Origin: Gambelia wislizenii
Taxonomy: Eukaryota > Chordata > Lepidosauria > Squamata > Crotaphytidae
Reading direction: 5' to 3'
Assembly (NCBI GenBank): GCA_030847615.1
Contig: JAUMIR010000003.1
Coordinates: 192,705,149-192,769,148 of the forward strand
DNA length: 64,000 nucleotides
Shown here: positions 31,854 through 42,911 of the stretch, piece by piece
Layout of the letters: each line of letters starts with the position of its first letter
Position numbering within the stretch: position 1 is the stretch's first letter
Notes under the pieces: generated by a model
The model's input: only the letters and a program-made list of their open reading frames with translations
What the model was told of the DNA's origin: nothing
Database searches by the model: none
Position numbers and translations under genes: made by a program

Positions 31854-33401
31854 ATGCCATCCAAAGGCAAGAAAAGAAATCGGATGAGCCCCTGTAATAA
31901 TAATGACAATCAGGAACCCTCCAAAGCAGAAAAACAGATGAGGATTGACTCACTCTTCCCAGCGGCAGAAACAACACAGCCTGTGAGTAACAGATCTGTA
32001 ACAACAGCTCCTTCTTTACTCCTTAAGCCATCACAGACACTTGAACTAAACAAAACAGCCGCCCCAATTCCTCAAAGTGTAAATATAAATTATGGGACAG
32101 AGCAAGTTGATAACAAAGTTGATAAAAAAGTCAAACTCCCGGAGCTTGGCAGCATTCCCTACAATAACAGCACTCAGCTCTTTTATGATTTCTGCAAACT
32201 GTCCATAGAGACATTGATTCTTATTTTGCAAAGATTAAACAACATTACAAATAAGCTTTCCCAACAAGATTTTCAAAGGCAAAACCCATATGGTACACAG
32301 GGGGTTAAAAATGTAGCAGATTTGGAGGAAATGACGTGCCCTGCCACGTCACAGGATGCAGTTAATCACAGCCGAGTGTTAAAAAAAAATCAGCTCCTGT
32401 TGCAAATACATCACAACAGTCACATGTGGAACAGAAAGAAGGCTGTTGTAAGATATCTTTCCCAACTTTTAAACATGCACAGCAGAACAATTGATTTAAC
32501 AGACTGCCACTTTTTACCCAGGTCAAGAGCTACTAAGCAATTTTTTTTGACCTTTAGCCAGGCAAATATTCCTAACAGGCTGTTACGGAAAAGAAATTTC
32601 CTCTGGAATGCACATTATATAGAAATTAACAGAGTTTTCAAGGATGAGATAGTCCGTGACCTCATCACAGGGAAAACAGCAACAATAACACAAAGAAGCA
32701 ATAATTCTGCACACCAAGAGGGAGAACCTAAACACACCTTAAAAGAAGAAGCTCAGGCTATAAATCAAGAAGTAATTAAACTAAGAGAAAAACTCACAGA
32801 AATTTTGGAACACACTCCCACAATACAGCTGATGAGAGATACCGTCCGGAGTCAATCTAACAGCAATCCAGCCCCATTGAAATCAGCCCCCCCTTGCAGA
32901 AAACTGTCAGTGCATTTCTCTGATTTCTCTGATAATGAAAGCGAAAGTGATGACTCTCTACTTATAATCAAGGAAACCTTGAAATCCCGAGTTGTAGCCA
33001 ACACCCCTTCGCAAATGCAATATACAGATGCACCATCATCTACAATTAAACCCCAGGGGACTCAAACATCCCTATGCAAACCTAGCTCAAGGGAAAAACA
33101 GTCTTCACTGCCACCTACCTCATCTCCTAAGCCAAAGAATACCCCCCTCACTAAAGAGATGGGATCCTTGCTTGCTTGTGATCCTCATTTCACTTCCCAT
33201 GCTGCATTGGTTCTTCCAATTTCCCTTCCAGAACAGGCAGGGCAGGAAGAACAGGAATGTGATTCACTACCCCTCCATCCACAGAGGAGGACACAGCCAC
33301 AGTCACACAGTCATTTAACCAACTGCCATCAGATGAATTACCCATTCAGCCTGTGCCCTGCAATGCGACTGCCTGACTTCCAACAGACCAGCACAGGGTG
33401 A
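31854..33401 (+). CDS. ORF1 protein of the I-type/Vingi-like element, 515 aa, intact
   Basis: Open from ATG (31854) to TGA. It is expected to bind the element RNA. The N-terminus is basic (MPSKGKKRNR) and followed by a Ser/Thr/Gln-rich region. Residues about 105-145 contain a short helical Leu-rich segment (LFYDFCKLSIETLILILQRL). Residues about 195-275 look like an RRM-type fold (KKAVVRYLSQLL, IDLTDCHFLPRSRATKQFFL, LRKRNFLWNAHYIEINR), similar in layout to L1 ORF1. A second charged helix follows (KEEAQAINQEVIKLREKL), then a Pro/Ser-rich tail with an acidic patch (DFSDNESESDD). No CCHC zinc knuckles are visible, although these are usual in I-superfamily ORF1 proteins. The domain call rests on pattern only. 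Confidence 0.75.
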   Translation: MPSKGKKRNRMSPCNNNDNQEPSKAEKQMRIDSLFPAAETTQPVSNRSVTTAPSLLLKPSQTLELNKTAAPIPQSVNINYGTEQVDNKVDKKVKLPELGSIPYNNSTQLFYDFCKLSIETLILILQRLNNITNKLSQQDFQRQNPYGTQGVKNVADLEEMTCPATSQDAVNHSRVLKKNQLLLQIHHNSHMWNRKKAVVRYLSQLLNMHSRTIDLTDCHFLPRSRATKQFFLTFSQANIPNRLLRKRNFLWNAHYIEINRVFKDEIVRDLITGKTATITQRSNNSAHQEGEPKHTLKEEAQAINQEVIKLREKLTEILEHTPTIQLMRDTVRSQSNSNPAPLKSAPPCRKLSVHFSDFSDNESESDDSLLIIKETLKSRVVANTPSQMQYTDAPSSTIKPQGTQTSLCKPSSREKQSSLPPTSSPKPKNTPLTKEMGSLLACDPHFTSHAALVLPISLPEQAGQEEQECDSLPLHPQRRTQPQSHSHLTNCHQMNYPFSLCPAMRLPDFQQTSTG

Positions 33402-33406
33402 CCCTT

Positions 33407-36400
33407 ATGACCTGGAACATTGCTGGGTGGCAAACGGCCCACAGAGATCCCTGTCCTAATGACTTCCTCACCCAATATGACATTATACTGATCCAGGAAA
33501 CATGGACTAATAAGGATCTGTTACTAAATGGCTTTCACTCATTCTCAATTCCAGCAGAGCCAGGGAAAAAGCATGGAAGAGCTAGAGGCATCCTGGGCAT
33601 CCTGGTATCCACCACCCTATGTGCCATAACAAGGCCTCTTTCCACTTTTAAAACACATGCCATGGCAGTGCTGATTCAATTTAACCATTGCACTTTGCTG
33701 ATAATAAATGCCTACATGCCTCCAATGAAGAAGAAATCCCAAATCAGAGGCCTGTGGGCTGAACTGGAATCATATACTGCTAATCTCATGTTGCAGAACC
33801 CAAATGCATTTGTAATTTTGGGGGGTGATTTGAATGCCAGACTGGGCCCCAACAATCATACCCTATATGCCCAGCACAAATGCCCTCCTCCTGATCTTGA
33901 AGATGATGGAACCCACCTCATCCGATGCTCAAAGGACAAGAAATCAAATTTTGCAGGACTTTGTCTGGATCAAACAGCATTCAGTCTGAACCTTCAAATC
34001 CTAAATGGTGCCCTGAAAAATGACTGCCCAGCTGAATTCACTTATCTCTCTGGGTCCAGAATGAGTGCCACTGATTACATAATCATTTCCAGGGACCTTC
34101 TTCCCTATGCCAAGGAATTAGAAGTTATGCCCAGATTTGAAAGTGATCATTTACCAATTTGGTTACATCTTAGTGACTTCACTCAGAAGATACATACCAT
34201 GGAGCACTATCATCTCTCTGTGACACCATCAGGAAGGACTTATCGCCGAGCTAAATGGACCCCCAACTAAATCAAACAATAAGTGAGGTACTGGCATCAG
34301 ACCAACTTCAGCATCTTAGGACTGCCCTGATATCAGCTGAGTCCCCTGATGAAATCTTGGAAAATTACAATACACTTACCCAAGCTCTACACCAATATCT
34401 AATCTGTCAAAATAGCGCACATCAGTGGAAACAACAACAGCACCACTCCAAACCATGGTTTGACAAGGAATGTGTTAATGCTAAAAAAGCCCTCATTGAT
34501 ATTTATCAGGGTTACCTATCTTATAACATTCCCGATGCTGCACCAATGCTGCTTCAGCAGAAAAGAGACTACAAAAAGTTGCTGAGGAACAAGAAAAAAG
34601 AAGCCATGAAGAATGACTGGACACAACTTATCCAGGCAGTCAGATCCAACAACACAGCTCTATTCTGGCATATTACATCAAGTTCCCAGAGAAATGGGCA
34701 AGCTACAGTGAATTGTCACATCCCTCCAGGGATATGGGAGGATCACTTTCAAGCACTTTATAAGGACAACTACATTGAAAGGGGATGCACTAGCCAAAAT
34801 ATAGAAAATATCCAAAGGTGGCCACCAGTGACAGCGACAGAGATCAAGAACCTTGTAGCCCAGCTGAGAATGGGGAAGGCTCCAGGAGAAGACTTAATAC
34901 CTGCAGAAGCCATTAAAAACAACCTTGAATTTTGGGCCCCTATCCTGGCCTCACTTTTCACCTGTATCAACAAATATGGTCGAGCACCCAAGGATTGGGG
35001 TCTTGCAATCATCGTCCCCATATATAAAAAAGGAAGCAAGGACAATCCTGTCAACTACAGACCAATTAGTCTCCTCAGTACAATCAGCAAACTCTATTCA
35101 AGACACTTACAGTGGAAATTTCAGACCTGGTTGGAACAAGAAAACATACTTGCAGAAGAACAAGCTGGCTTTAGGGAAGGCCGCTCCACCATAGATCAGT
35201 GCCTTGTACTCCACCACCTTATTGAAAAATACTCCACCTGCAGCACAGTTTCTCTCTATGCTGCCTTCATATACTTTAAAGCAGCTTTTGACTCTATATC
35301 CCGAATCAAACTGTGGAAAAAACTGGAGGCTTCTTCTATCGACCGATGTTTACTCCATCTAATACGTATGGTGCATGAAGGGACCTCATTAAAAGTAAGA
35401 TGTAACCCCCAGGGACATCTCACCAATGACATTGTCACTGAGAAGGGTGTCAAGCAAGGTTGCATTCTAGCTCCACTCCTGATTAACTTCTACATCAATG
35501 ATTTGGTGGATCACCTCAACAACACTAACTTCCACCCCCCCAAATTAAAGGGAAGGCATATTTCAATGCTGCTTTATGCAGATGATGCAGCAGTACTTTC
35601 AAGAACTCCCATTGGGCTAAAAAGAGCCCTAAGATCACTAACACAATATTGCAGAATGGAACAGCTAGAACTCAACTATCAAAAAACTAAAATCATGGCA
35701 TTCGCTAAAAGGCCTAAGAACTACAACTGGAATATAGATGGCCACAAGATTGAGCAGGTCTCTTGCTTCAAATACCTGGGGGTAATTTTTCAAGCCACTG
35801 GTAGTAGGAAAGCGCATGGGGAGTATGCTGCTTGCAATGCGCAGAGGAGTACAACAACTATTCTCAAATTTCTTAAGACAAGAGGAGGCCACTATTTACC
35901 TAATAATAATAATAATAAAATTTATTTATACCCCGCCCCTCTGTTAAAACAATCGGGGCGGCTTACAACATTTAAAATACAATACAAATAAAATCCCTAA
36001 ACACCCCCACTCCCACCCTCCCCCATAAAAAAACATTAAACAAATATAAATTAAAACAACTAATCTAAAATCACATTTAAAACTATAAATACAATAAATA
36101 TAATAAATGGCCAGCAGCCTAGAAGAGGCCAGGATCCCCTGAGGCCGGGATCTAATTAGGAAAGGCCTGCCGAAAGAGATCCGTCTTTAGTGCTTTTTTA
36201 AAGCCACTCAGGCTTGTTATCTGATGGATCTCATTCGGCAGGTCATTCCACAATTTGGGGGCGATTACCAAAAAGGCCCTCTGGGAGGTTGCAGACAGCC
36301 TAGATTTTTGTGGCTGAAGCAAATTCCTCCCAGAGGACCGGAGTGCGCGGGGAGGATTGTATGGGAGGAGGCTGTTCAGAAGATAAGTTGGACCCAAGCC

Positions 36401-38114
36401 ATTTAGGGCTTTAAAGGTAATAACCAACACCTTATACTGGGCCCGGAAACTGATTGGCAGCCAGTGGAGAGATTTTAATACTGGAGTTATATGGTCTCTC
36501 CGAGATGTTCCCGAGACCACTCTGGCTGCCATATTTTGTACCAACTGAAGTTTCCGGACCAAGCATGAGGGCAGCCCCATGTAGAGCGCATTGCAGAAAT
36601 CTAGACGGGAGGTTACCAGCGTGTGCACCACAGTCTCGAGGTCCCTTACTTCCAGGAAATGGCGCAGCTGGCGTATCAGCCGAAGCTGATAACAGGCGCT
36701 CCTGACTGTCGCATTCACCTGACTCGTCATCTGAAGCGATGAATCAAGGAGCACCCCAGACTGCGAACACAGCCCTTAACGGAGAGCGTGACCCCGTCCA
36801 GGACTGGAGGTTGCAACCCAACTCCTGGTTTGGGGGCCGCTACCGTGAGCACCTCCGTTTTATCTGGATTTAATCTCAATCTGTTTTTCCTCATCCAGCC
36901 CATTACTGCTTTAAGACAATCATTAAGAGGAGAGACGCCATCGGAATTTGAGGCCGATGATCGGGGCAAGGAGAAATAGATCTGGGTGTCATCAGCGTAC
37001 TGATAACACCCAGCCCCATAACTGCGAATAATCTCACCCAGCGGCTTCATATAAATGTTAAACAGCATCGGGGACAGGATGGCACCCTGTGGAACACCAC
37101 AAGTAAGCTCCTTTCTGCTGGAGCAGCTGCCCCCGAGGAACACCCTCTGGGACCTGCCCGAGAGGAAGGACCGGAGCCACTGGAGCGCAGTGCCTCCGAT
37201 TCCTAACCCCCTCAAGCGATCCAAGAGGATGCTATGATCTATCGTATCGAAAGCCGCTGAGATGTCTAAAAGCACCTGCAGCGCTTAAACTCTTTGAAGC
37301 CAAACCAGTAGCACGACTGCTTTATGGATCCCAATTGGGACTCTTCCCCAACCCTGCTCCATTAGAACTTGTCCAATCCAAATTCTTAAGATCAGCTTTC
37401 CAAACTCCAAAATGTGTCTCTAACGCAGCTCTGAGACTGGAGTCAGGATTTATGAAAATGGAGGCCAGAGTGTGGGTGACCATACTCAGCTACTGGCTCA
37501 GACTATCCCTCTTTCCCACTGGCCTTGCTCCACTAACCTTAAGTGATGATTTCCAATCCAGCTGGAAACAGACAGTGATGACTAAAATCTCAATGCTCAG
37601 CCTTTCTCCAGATCTTCTGCTAAGCCTGGGATATGATAGGGTGAAAGCTACTATCAAACAACGGGTAGCAGATATAGAGCGACAACTGGATCTAGCCAGT
37701 ACTCCAACCTTCATTGCTAGTGATTCCAATAGATATCTGGCCTCACCTTTGGCATACTTAGCAACATTTGAAATACCTAAACATCGAAGGGCCTTTACTC
37801 TTGCACGGTGTCGTGCCCTCCCTTCAGCTGCCCTTGAAGGCCAATACAAGAAGATCCCCTTCTCAGACAGACTGTGCCCCTGCAACTCAGGCCAAATAGA
37901 AACAACAGAGCATGTATTACTCCAGTGCTCATACTACAGGGACATACATCTCAGACTTATTTCACCCCTGTTGCATAAATATCAAGGGCACACTGGACAA
38001 TTCTACATAAACTTGTTGCTTTCAGACACCAACCCAGGAACAACTTATAATGTTGCCAGATTCTCCGCAGATGCAATTAAAATTCGACAGACAATGTCCT
38101 CAGCAGTAGAATAG
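33407..38114 (+). pseudogene. ORF2: AP endonuclease, reverse transcriptase, Cys-rich C-terminus; interrupted
   Basis: It starts at ATG 33407, five bases after the ORF1 stop. Endonuclease residues are all in place: Asn4 (MTWNIAGW), Glu31 (IQETW), Asp141/Asn143 (GGDLNAR), Asp223 (SATDYI) and Asp247-His248 (ESDH). A frameshift near 34255-34270 moves the rest to the next frame (34255-35901). The RT has NYRPISLLSTISKLY, motif B (VKQGCILAPLLINFYINDL) and YADDAAVL (35573-35590). Motif A reads FIYFKAAFD where the family has Asp at the Tyr position (codon 35272-35274), so the active site is lost. The frame breaks at GGHYLP for the L2 insertion and resumes at AALKLFEAK (37278), ending in LCPCNSG...TTEHVLLQC, a Cys/His cluster typical of non-LTR C-termini. 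Confidence 0.85.
35902..37273 (-). mobile_element. L2 LINE, 5'-truncated, inserted in ORF2 of the I-type element
   Basis: The minus strand encodes an RT from VLLDISAAFDTIDHSILLDRL (37275 downward) through GVPQGAILSPMLFNIYMKPL (motif B), YQYADDTQIYF, WMRKNRLRLNPDKTEVL, then in another frame LVTSRLDFCNALYMGLP and PKLWNDLPNEI to 36152. One frameshift near 36740 separates the halves. The 3' UTR ends with GCCCCGATTGTTTTAAC (reverse complement) and an ATT trinucleotide tail (35902-35919). ACCT flanks both sides (35898-35901, 37274-37277), and excision restores the host frame GGHYLP-AALKLF. This is the best preserved L2 in the window. Confidence 0.93.
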
Positions 38115-38297
38115 TGTCAACCTAGTCTTGTTATGCTGGAGCTAACATTTTAAATACTGCTTTTAGCCTGTTTTTATCCTGTGATTTCACCTTTATTTTG
38201 TATCCCCTTTTTACCTGTGCTGGTCTATGACCGTAATAAAGATTCTATTCTATTCTATTGTGCAGTTATGAACATGTATCCAAGAGTTAAGCACTCA

Positions 38298-38674
38298 TGA
38301 CTGTTTTGTATTCATTAACCCTACATAACTCCTAGTTTAGGGAATACACAAGTCACCTGGCAGCTGCTTCTTTGATCAATGGGGGTCTGTTCCCCATTGT
38401 TCAGGAAGTAGCTGGCTGGTAGTCCCACCCATCTCTTGCATGACCGACCTCCAACAAAAGGGGGAATTGCAACGAAGAAAATACTTCTGCCAGTTGCAAT
38501 GGAGATCACTCATGGGACAGGGTGGAAACATGAGTTAACTGCTTCCTGAGAAACAGGGAAACAGACTCCTATTGACTGCAGCAGCTGCTGCCCAGCAAGT
38601 GGGGATTGAGGAGCTCTAGATGCAGCTCACTGCATAGCACTGTAACTACAGTGCTTACGCATTTGTAACTCCCC
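38298..38674. mobile_element. Inverted-repeat element, same family as 4649-5098
   Basis: The inner pair GGGGGTCTGTTCCCCATTG with CAGGAAGTAGCTGG (38383-38416) and the partner TTAACTGCTTCCTGAGA with GGGAAACAGACTCC (38534-38569) mirror the inner pair at 4649-5098. The right end (reverse complement GGGGAGTTACAAATGCGTAA) matches the 4649 terminal repeat; the left end is weaker. Boundaries are approximate. Confidence 0.5.
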
Positions 38675-38965
38675 AACAAGATTCCAGCCAATACTGCTTT
38701 TGTTTCCTTATTCCTCAAGTGGTAGGACGTTCCAAAGGATGTGTAGTCTGGAGAGAATGCTAGAGCTTTGTGAAGTGTTATGATAAGATCTATTTATTTA
38801 TAAGCAGGTTGAACAGGTGGTAACCAAGCAGACAGGGTAACAAACAATGTTAGTCCTGAAATAGTATCTGGTTGCAATCTCATGCCTTGCTGAACACAAT
38901 GGAAGTTGCTTCTCAGTAAACATAAACAAAGTTGCCCTGTTGGTCTCTGCAAGCTACAGCATAAA

Positions 38966-40260
38966 TAGATTTTCCTTGGATTTTTTTTTCTGGGCTGTGA
39001 GGCCATATTCTGGAAGAGTTTATTTCTGACGTTTTGCCTGCATCTGTGGCTGGCATCTTCAGAAAATGATTGGGTAGGAGTGTGTGGGGTTTATATACTG
39101 TGAACCCCTGTTGGGGAGGATATGTAAATTTGTGTATTTGAATAGATAGTTTCTGGATAGAGATATGCAAGGAGGATTACTGTCTGTTTAGCTAATGGTT
39201 GGTTAATGGTCCATTATCTGCTGGAAATCCCCTTGTCCCTGGGTGGAGTTCATTGGCAAGTGTTGAGTTTTGATTTTAGTGTTTTTCAGCACTGGCAGCC
39301 AGATTTTGTTTATTTTTAGGGTTTCTTCTTTCCTGTTGAAATTGTGGTTTTTTCTGGGTCTGACTGCTCTTGTGATGTCTGATCTGGAGTAACCATTAGC
39401 CCAGTAGGTATGGTGAAAGGCCCAGAAATGAAAAAAACCAGCCATCCAAAGGGAAGGTATTTTTACCATACATCAAAGGAGTCACAGACAGAATAGGGAA
39501 ATTGATGAGGAAACACAACCTCCAAACAATCTACAGACCAACCAAGAAAATCCAAGAAATGCTATGCTCAGCGAAGGCCAAATAGACCCTCTCACAGCCG
39601 CAGGACTTTACCTTATACCATGCAGCTGTGGAGAAGTTTACATAGGAACCACTAAACACTGTGTGCAAACATGAATCAAAGAACATGAGAGACACTGCAG
39701 ACTGGGCCAACCAGAAAAATCAGTAGTAGCAGAACATGTTATAAACCAACCTGGACACAAAATGTTATTTAAAAACACCAAAATTCTGGACCAGGCCAAC
39801 AACCATCATGTCAGAATGCACAGAGAGCTATTAAAATCCACAAACACCTGGACAACTTCAACAGGAAAGAAGAAACCCTAAAAGTAAACAAGGACTGGCT
39901 GCCAGTCCTGAAAAACACTAAAATCAAAACTCAACACTTGAAAATGAACTCCACCCAGGGACAGGGGGATTTCCAGCAGATAATGGACCATTAACCAACC
40001 ATTAGCTAAACAGACACTAATCCTCCTTGCATATCTCCACCCAGAAACTAGCCATTCAAATACACAAATTTACATGTCCTCCCCAACAGGGGTTTACAGT
40101 GTATAACCTTCACACACACTCCTACCCAACCATTCTCTGAAGATGCCAGCCACAGATGCAGGCAAAATGTCAGGAATAAACTCTTCCAGAACATGGCCTC
40201 ACAGCCAGGAAAAAAAAAAGAAAAGGAAAATCTATGGATGCTGGCCGTGAAAGCCTTCGA
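38966..40260. mobile_element. Penelope-like element, inverted two-arm copy with 12-bp TSD
   Basis: Flanked by CTACAGCATAAA at 38954-38965 and 40261-40272. The left arm (38966 to about 39405) is the 3' region in minus orientation, and the right arm (about 39430-40260) runs plus. Both arms share the block encoding WLPVLKNTKIKTQHL and the terminal GGCTGTGAGGCC / CATCTGTGGCTGGCATC sequence. The right arm also holds the end of the RT (YIKGVTDRIGKLMRKHN) and the GIY-YIG nuclease (YLIPCSCGEVYIGTTK near 39612-39660; IKEHERHCRLGQPEKS after it), with an in-frame TGA between them where Arg is expected. Penelope elements often make such inverted partial copies. Nonfunctional. Confidence 0.85.
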
Positions 40261-40272
40261 CTACAGCATAAA

Positions 40273-41099
40273 CCTACACCTTCATGTGAGTCAGGTACAA
40301 AGTAATAAAAATGATAATAGTCACAGTTTCCTTGGCTAAATTTGAACTATTTGCTTTAGATTAAAGGCTTCTGTTTTAGCTCATACCTGGATCATCAATT
40401 TGCCTGCCACAACTAACTGAATATACAGTATGTCCTATTCAGTGTCTTGGAAACACAAGCACTGTTTTCTTTTCAAATCTGCTGCTCTTTTATGCTAACC
40501 TTTTGGACTTGTTTTAAGTAGAATGGCCTACATACCTTTCAGCATTTCACAGATGAAAATATGGATGTGTGTGGCTGAGCAACAACTGATTGTGGTCAGA
40601 AGAGCATGGGCAGGCACTGATATCAATGAGGAAGAGTTCAGAACAGCCTGTAAAAAGACCAAGTCTACCTCCTCATCAATAAATACAGTACTCTATATGT
40701 GTGCATTTGCGCACACAGCATAATTAAAAACAAATGTATCATTTAATTTTACCCAACCCACTCAAAAACATAGCTTTCTGTCAGATCCACTGTATGAATT
40801 CTTTGTTCATACTCTCTCCACCCCATCAGCCAATGCACATTTTAGATCAGACAAAATCCAGCTCCCCAATAACAAAGCACTTATGTGGTTGGTCACCTTG
40901 AACTAATCATACCTTCTCAGACTAACCTACTACATGGGGTTGTTCTTAGAATAATAATGGGTAGGATGGGGGGGATACTGTACAATATTTTTTTTTTCTT
41001 CAGGAGATAATGGAATATAAATAGTTAAGATATAGCTGGGGGGCAGGATTGTTAGAGATGGAAAGACTATTCAATAATATGGTCAAAAACATTTTTTTG
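40273..41099. other. Unassigned sequence
   Basis: Only a short CATTTCACAGATGAAAATAT word (40545) is shared with 21690-21725. Nothing else recognised. Confidence 0.5.
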
Positions 41100-41640
41100 G
41101 TGGGTATTATGAAACCCTGATGAAAAGAATTCTTGACTGGCAAAAATCTCTGCAGTTCAGGACTTACTTTCTGCAAAATTCATATGTTGTTGTTCTGTTG
41201 TTTTGTGCAGAAAACAGCATTTTCTACACACAAAACAATATTTTCAGTGCTGAAAATAAATTTCTTATGCAGAAATAGTATTTACTATACAGAAAAGTGC
41301 TGGCTCCTGCACAGAAAATATCATACCGGGTAATTTAGTCTGCGCAAAATTTGCATGTGATAGATTTGCATAGAAAACAACAATTTATGCATAGCAAACA
41401 ACATTTTCAACACCAAAAATGATATTTATGCATAGAAAATGCTGTGTGCTGTGCAGAAAATGCTGTTTTCTATGCAAAATAAACTCATGCAAAGTTTGCA
41501 CAGAATAAATCCTAAATTGCAATTAGTCTTTGAAAACTGTAGTTTTTGAAGACTGTCTTGCAATAGGAAGAAAATTCCTAAAATTACTCCTTGCTTCTTT
41601 CAAGAAGAAATTTAGTGAAACATTACATCTCTAATTGTCA
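41100..41640. repeat. Unnamed repeat with iterated CAGAAAATGCTGTTTTCT words, copy 1
   Basis: Variants of GCAGAAAA-GCATTTTCTA and GCAGAAAATGCTGTTTTCTA recur about every 25-40 bp between 41190 and 41500, each a small near-palindrome. The tail CTTTGAAAACTGTAGTTTTT with CAATAGGAAGAAAATTCC and CTTGCTTCTTTCAAGAAG (41530-41620) matches 50905-51025. It is a dispersed family I do not recognise. No coding capacity. Confidence 0.65.
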
Positions 41641-42900
41641 TAAAGAAATGAATGCATTTTAATGACCTTATAGAATGTGTCATGGTAGTATTCTGTACAT
41701 ATTTATTTACCTAGGAGTTAGTCCTATTTAACTCATAGGGACCTTATTTCTGAGTAGATTTACAGTATGTATGATTGCATTGTCAATGTAAATAGAACAC
41801 TGCTCTACAGGAAGGGAGAGTCCTCTCTCAAAGTAAATAGCAACATCTCTCCCAATGTTTGAGCCCTACAAGTTACAGTTTCTTTCCTGTGGCACTGTGA
41901 ATCTCTGCTACAAACAAATAATTAGTAAATCAAAAGGAAGGGGCAGCAGAGAGAGGAAAACCAGTGAAACTTAAGGATTTAAATATAAGGTTTATGCAAA
42001 TCTCATAAAAAACAAACAAAAATAACAAAGGAAATAGAACATTCAAATCAAAACGCTTGGTCCTATTTTAGAGAAATAAGAGGTGAAGAATTGATGTTTT
42101 ATGAGAGAGTACACATTTCTGGGAGGTGTTGTAATTCAAAAGCAATCTCCTCAAGGAAAAATCTTAACTGGCAGAGTTCTCTCCATTGCCTGCTTTTTAT
42201 GGTGTGTATTTATTCATTTTGCTTATTTCAAGAAGCAATTTGGAGTTATACAGCTAGGAGGGGCTGCAGCTTTTACCTGAGTCTACTGGGAAGAGCAAAA
42301 GTCAGACGCTCCTTTTCTCTCCCTCCTGCTGAGTTAAACAGAATGCAAACTACTTTTGTATTTTGAACTCAGTATGTAACAACTGAGGCCAAGGATTGGG
42401 GGGGGGGTGTTGTTTGAAAAAAGAATAGAGAACCTGGGACATTTTAAAAGCAATTGAAAAAGTGGGACAGAAAAGAGTGAATGGGACCATCCTTGCCAAA
42501 ATGGTATAGTTAGAAGCTACGGACCCATGAAGTCACACCCATTGTCCAGGAATACTGAAGTGCTGCCCTAATGGTTTCTCTACCTTCCTCCATACTCTCC
42601 ACCCTTCTTCAGACTGTGGGCCATAGTCTTAGAGAAACTACTTTTACAGAGAAGGCATGAGTTCTGTGAAAAAATCTGCTTTGGAATGTCTGCATATTCT
42701 GGTATGTTAAAAACCCTTGAAATATGTGGAACGTTTTTTTAAAAAATAGATGTTTCAAAGGTGCTTTTGATTTTAAAACAGTAAAACATAAGGAAAATAT
42801 ATGTGCCATGTCTAGTTTGGACCTGGCATGTGGGGAAAATGTGATTAATATCAGCCTTTACACTATATTCAGCTATCTAGTCAAGTCCTTCCCTTTTTCT
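41641..42900. other. Unassigned sequence with one degenerate palindromic squamate repeat
   Basis: At about 41705-41770, CTAGGAGTTAGTCCTATTTA and ATAGGGACCTTATTTCTGAG resemble the short palindromic AAGTAAGTCCCATTGAAT-type repeat common in squamate DNA (recalled, not searched). A G-run lies at 42398-42407. Otherwise nothing recognised. Confidence 0.45.
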
Positions 42901-42911
42901 TCTATGTGGAG

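Larger units (their letters stand above)
31767..38256 (+). mobile_element. Complete two-ORF non-LTR retrotransposon, I-superfamily type (possibly Vingi)
   Basis: It is bounded by ATTGTGCAATTATG (31753-31766) and ATTGTGCAGTTATG (38257-38270), a 14-bp target duplication with one mismatch. It starts GAGGAGGGGCAAGATGGCG, carries ORF1 (31854-33401) and ORF2 (from 33407), and ends with AATAAAG plus an ATTCT pentanucleotide tail. Removing the L2 copy at 35902-37273 leaves an element of about 5.1 kb. ORF2 has an AP endonuclease and an RT but no RNase H domain that I can see, which fits Vingi within the I superfamily. The assignment is from recalled family features, not a search. ORF1 is open, ORF2 has one frameshift and the L2 insertion. 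Confidence 0.8.
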
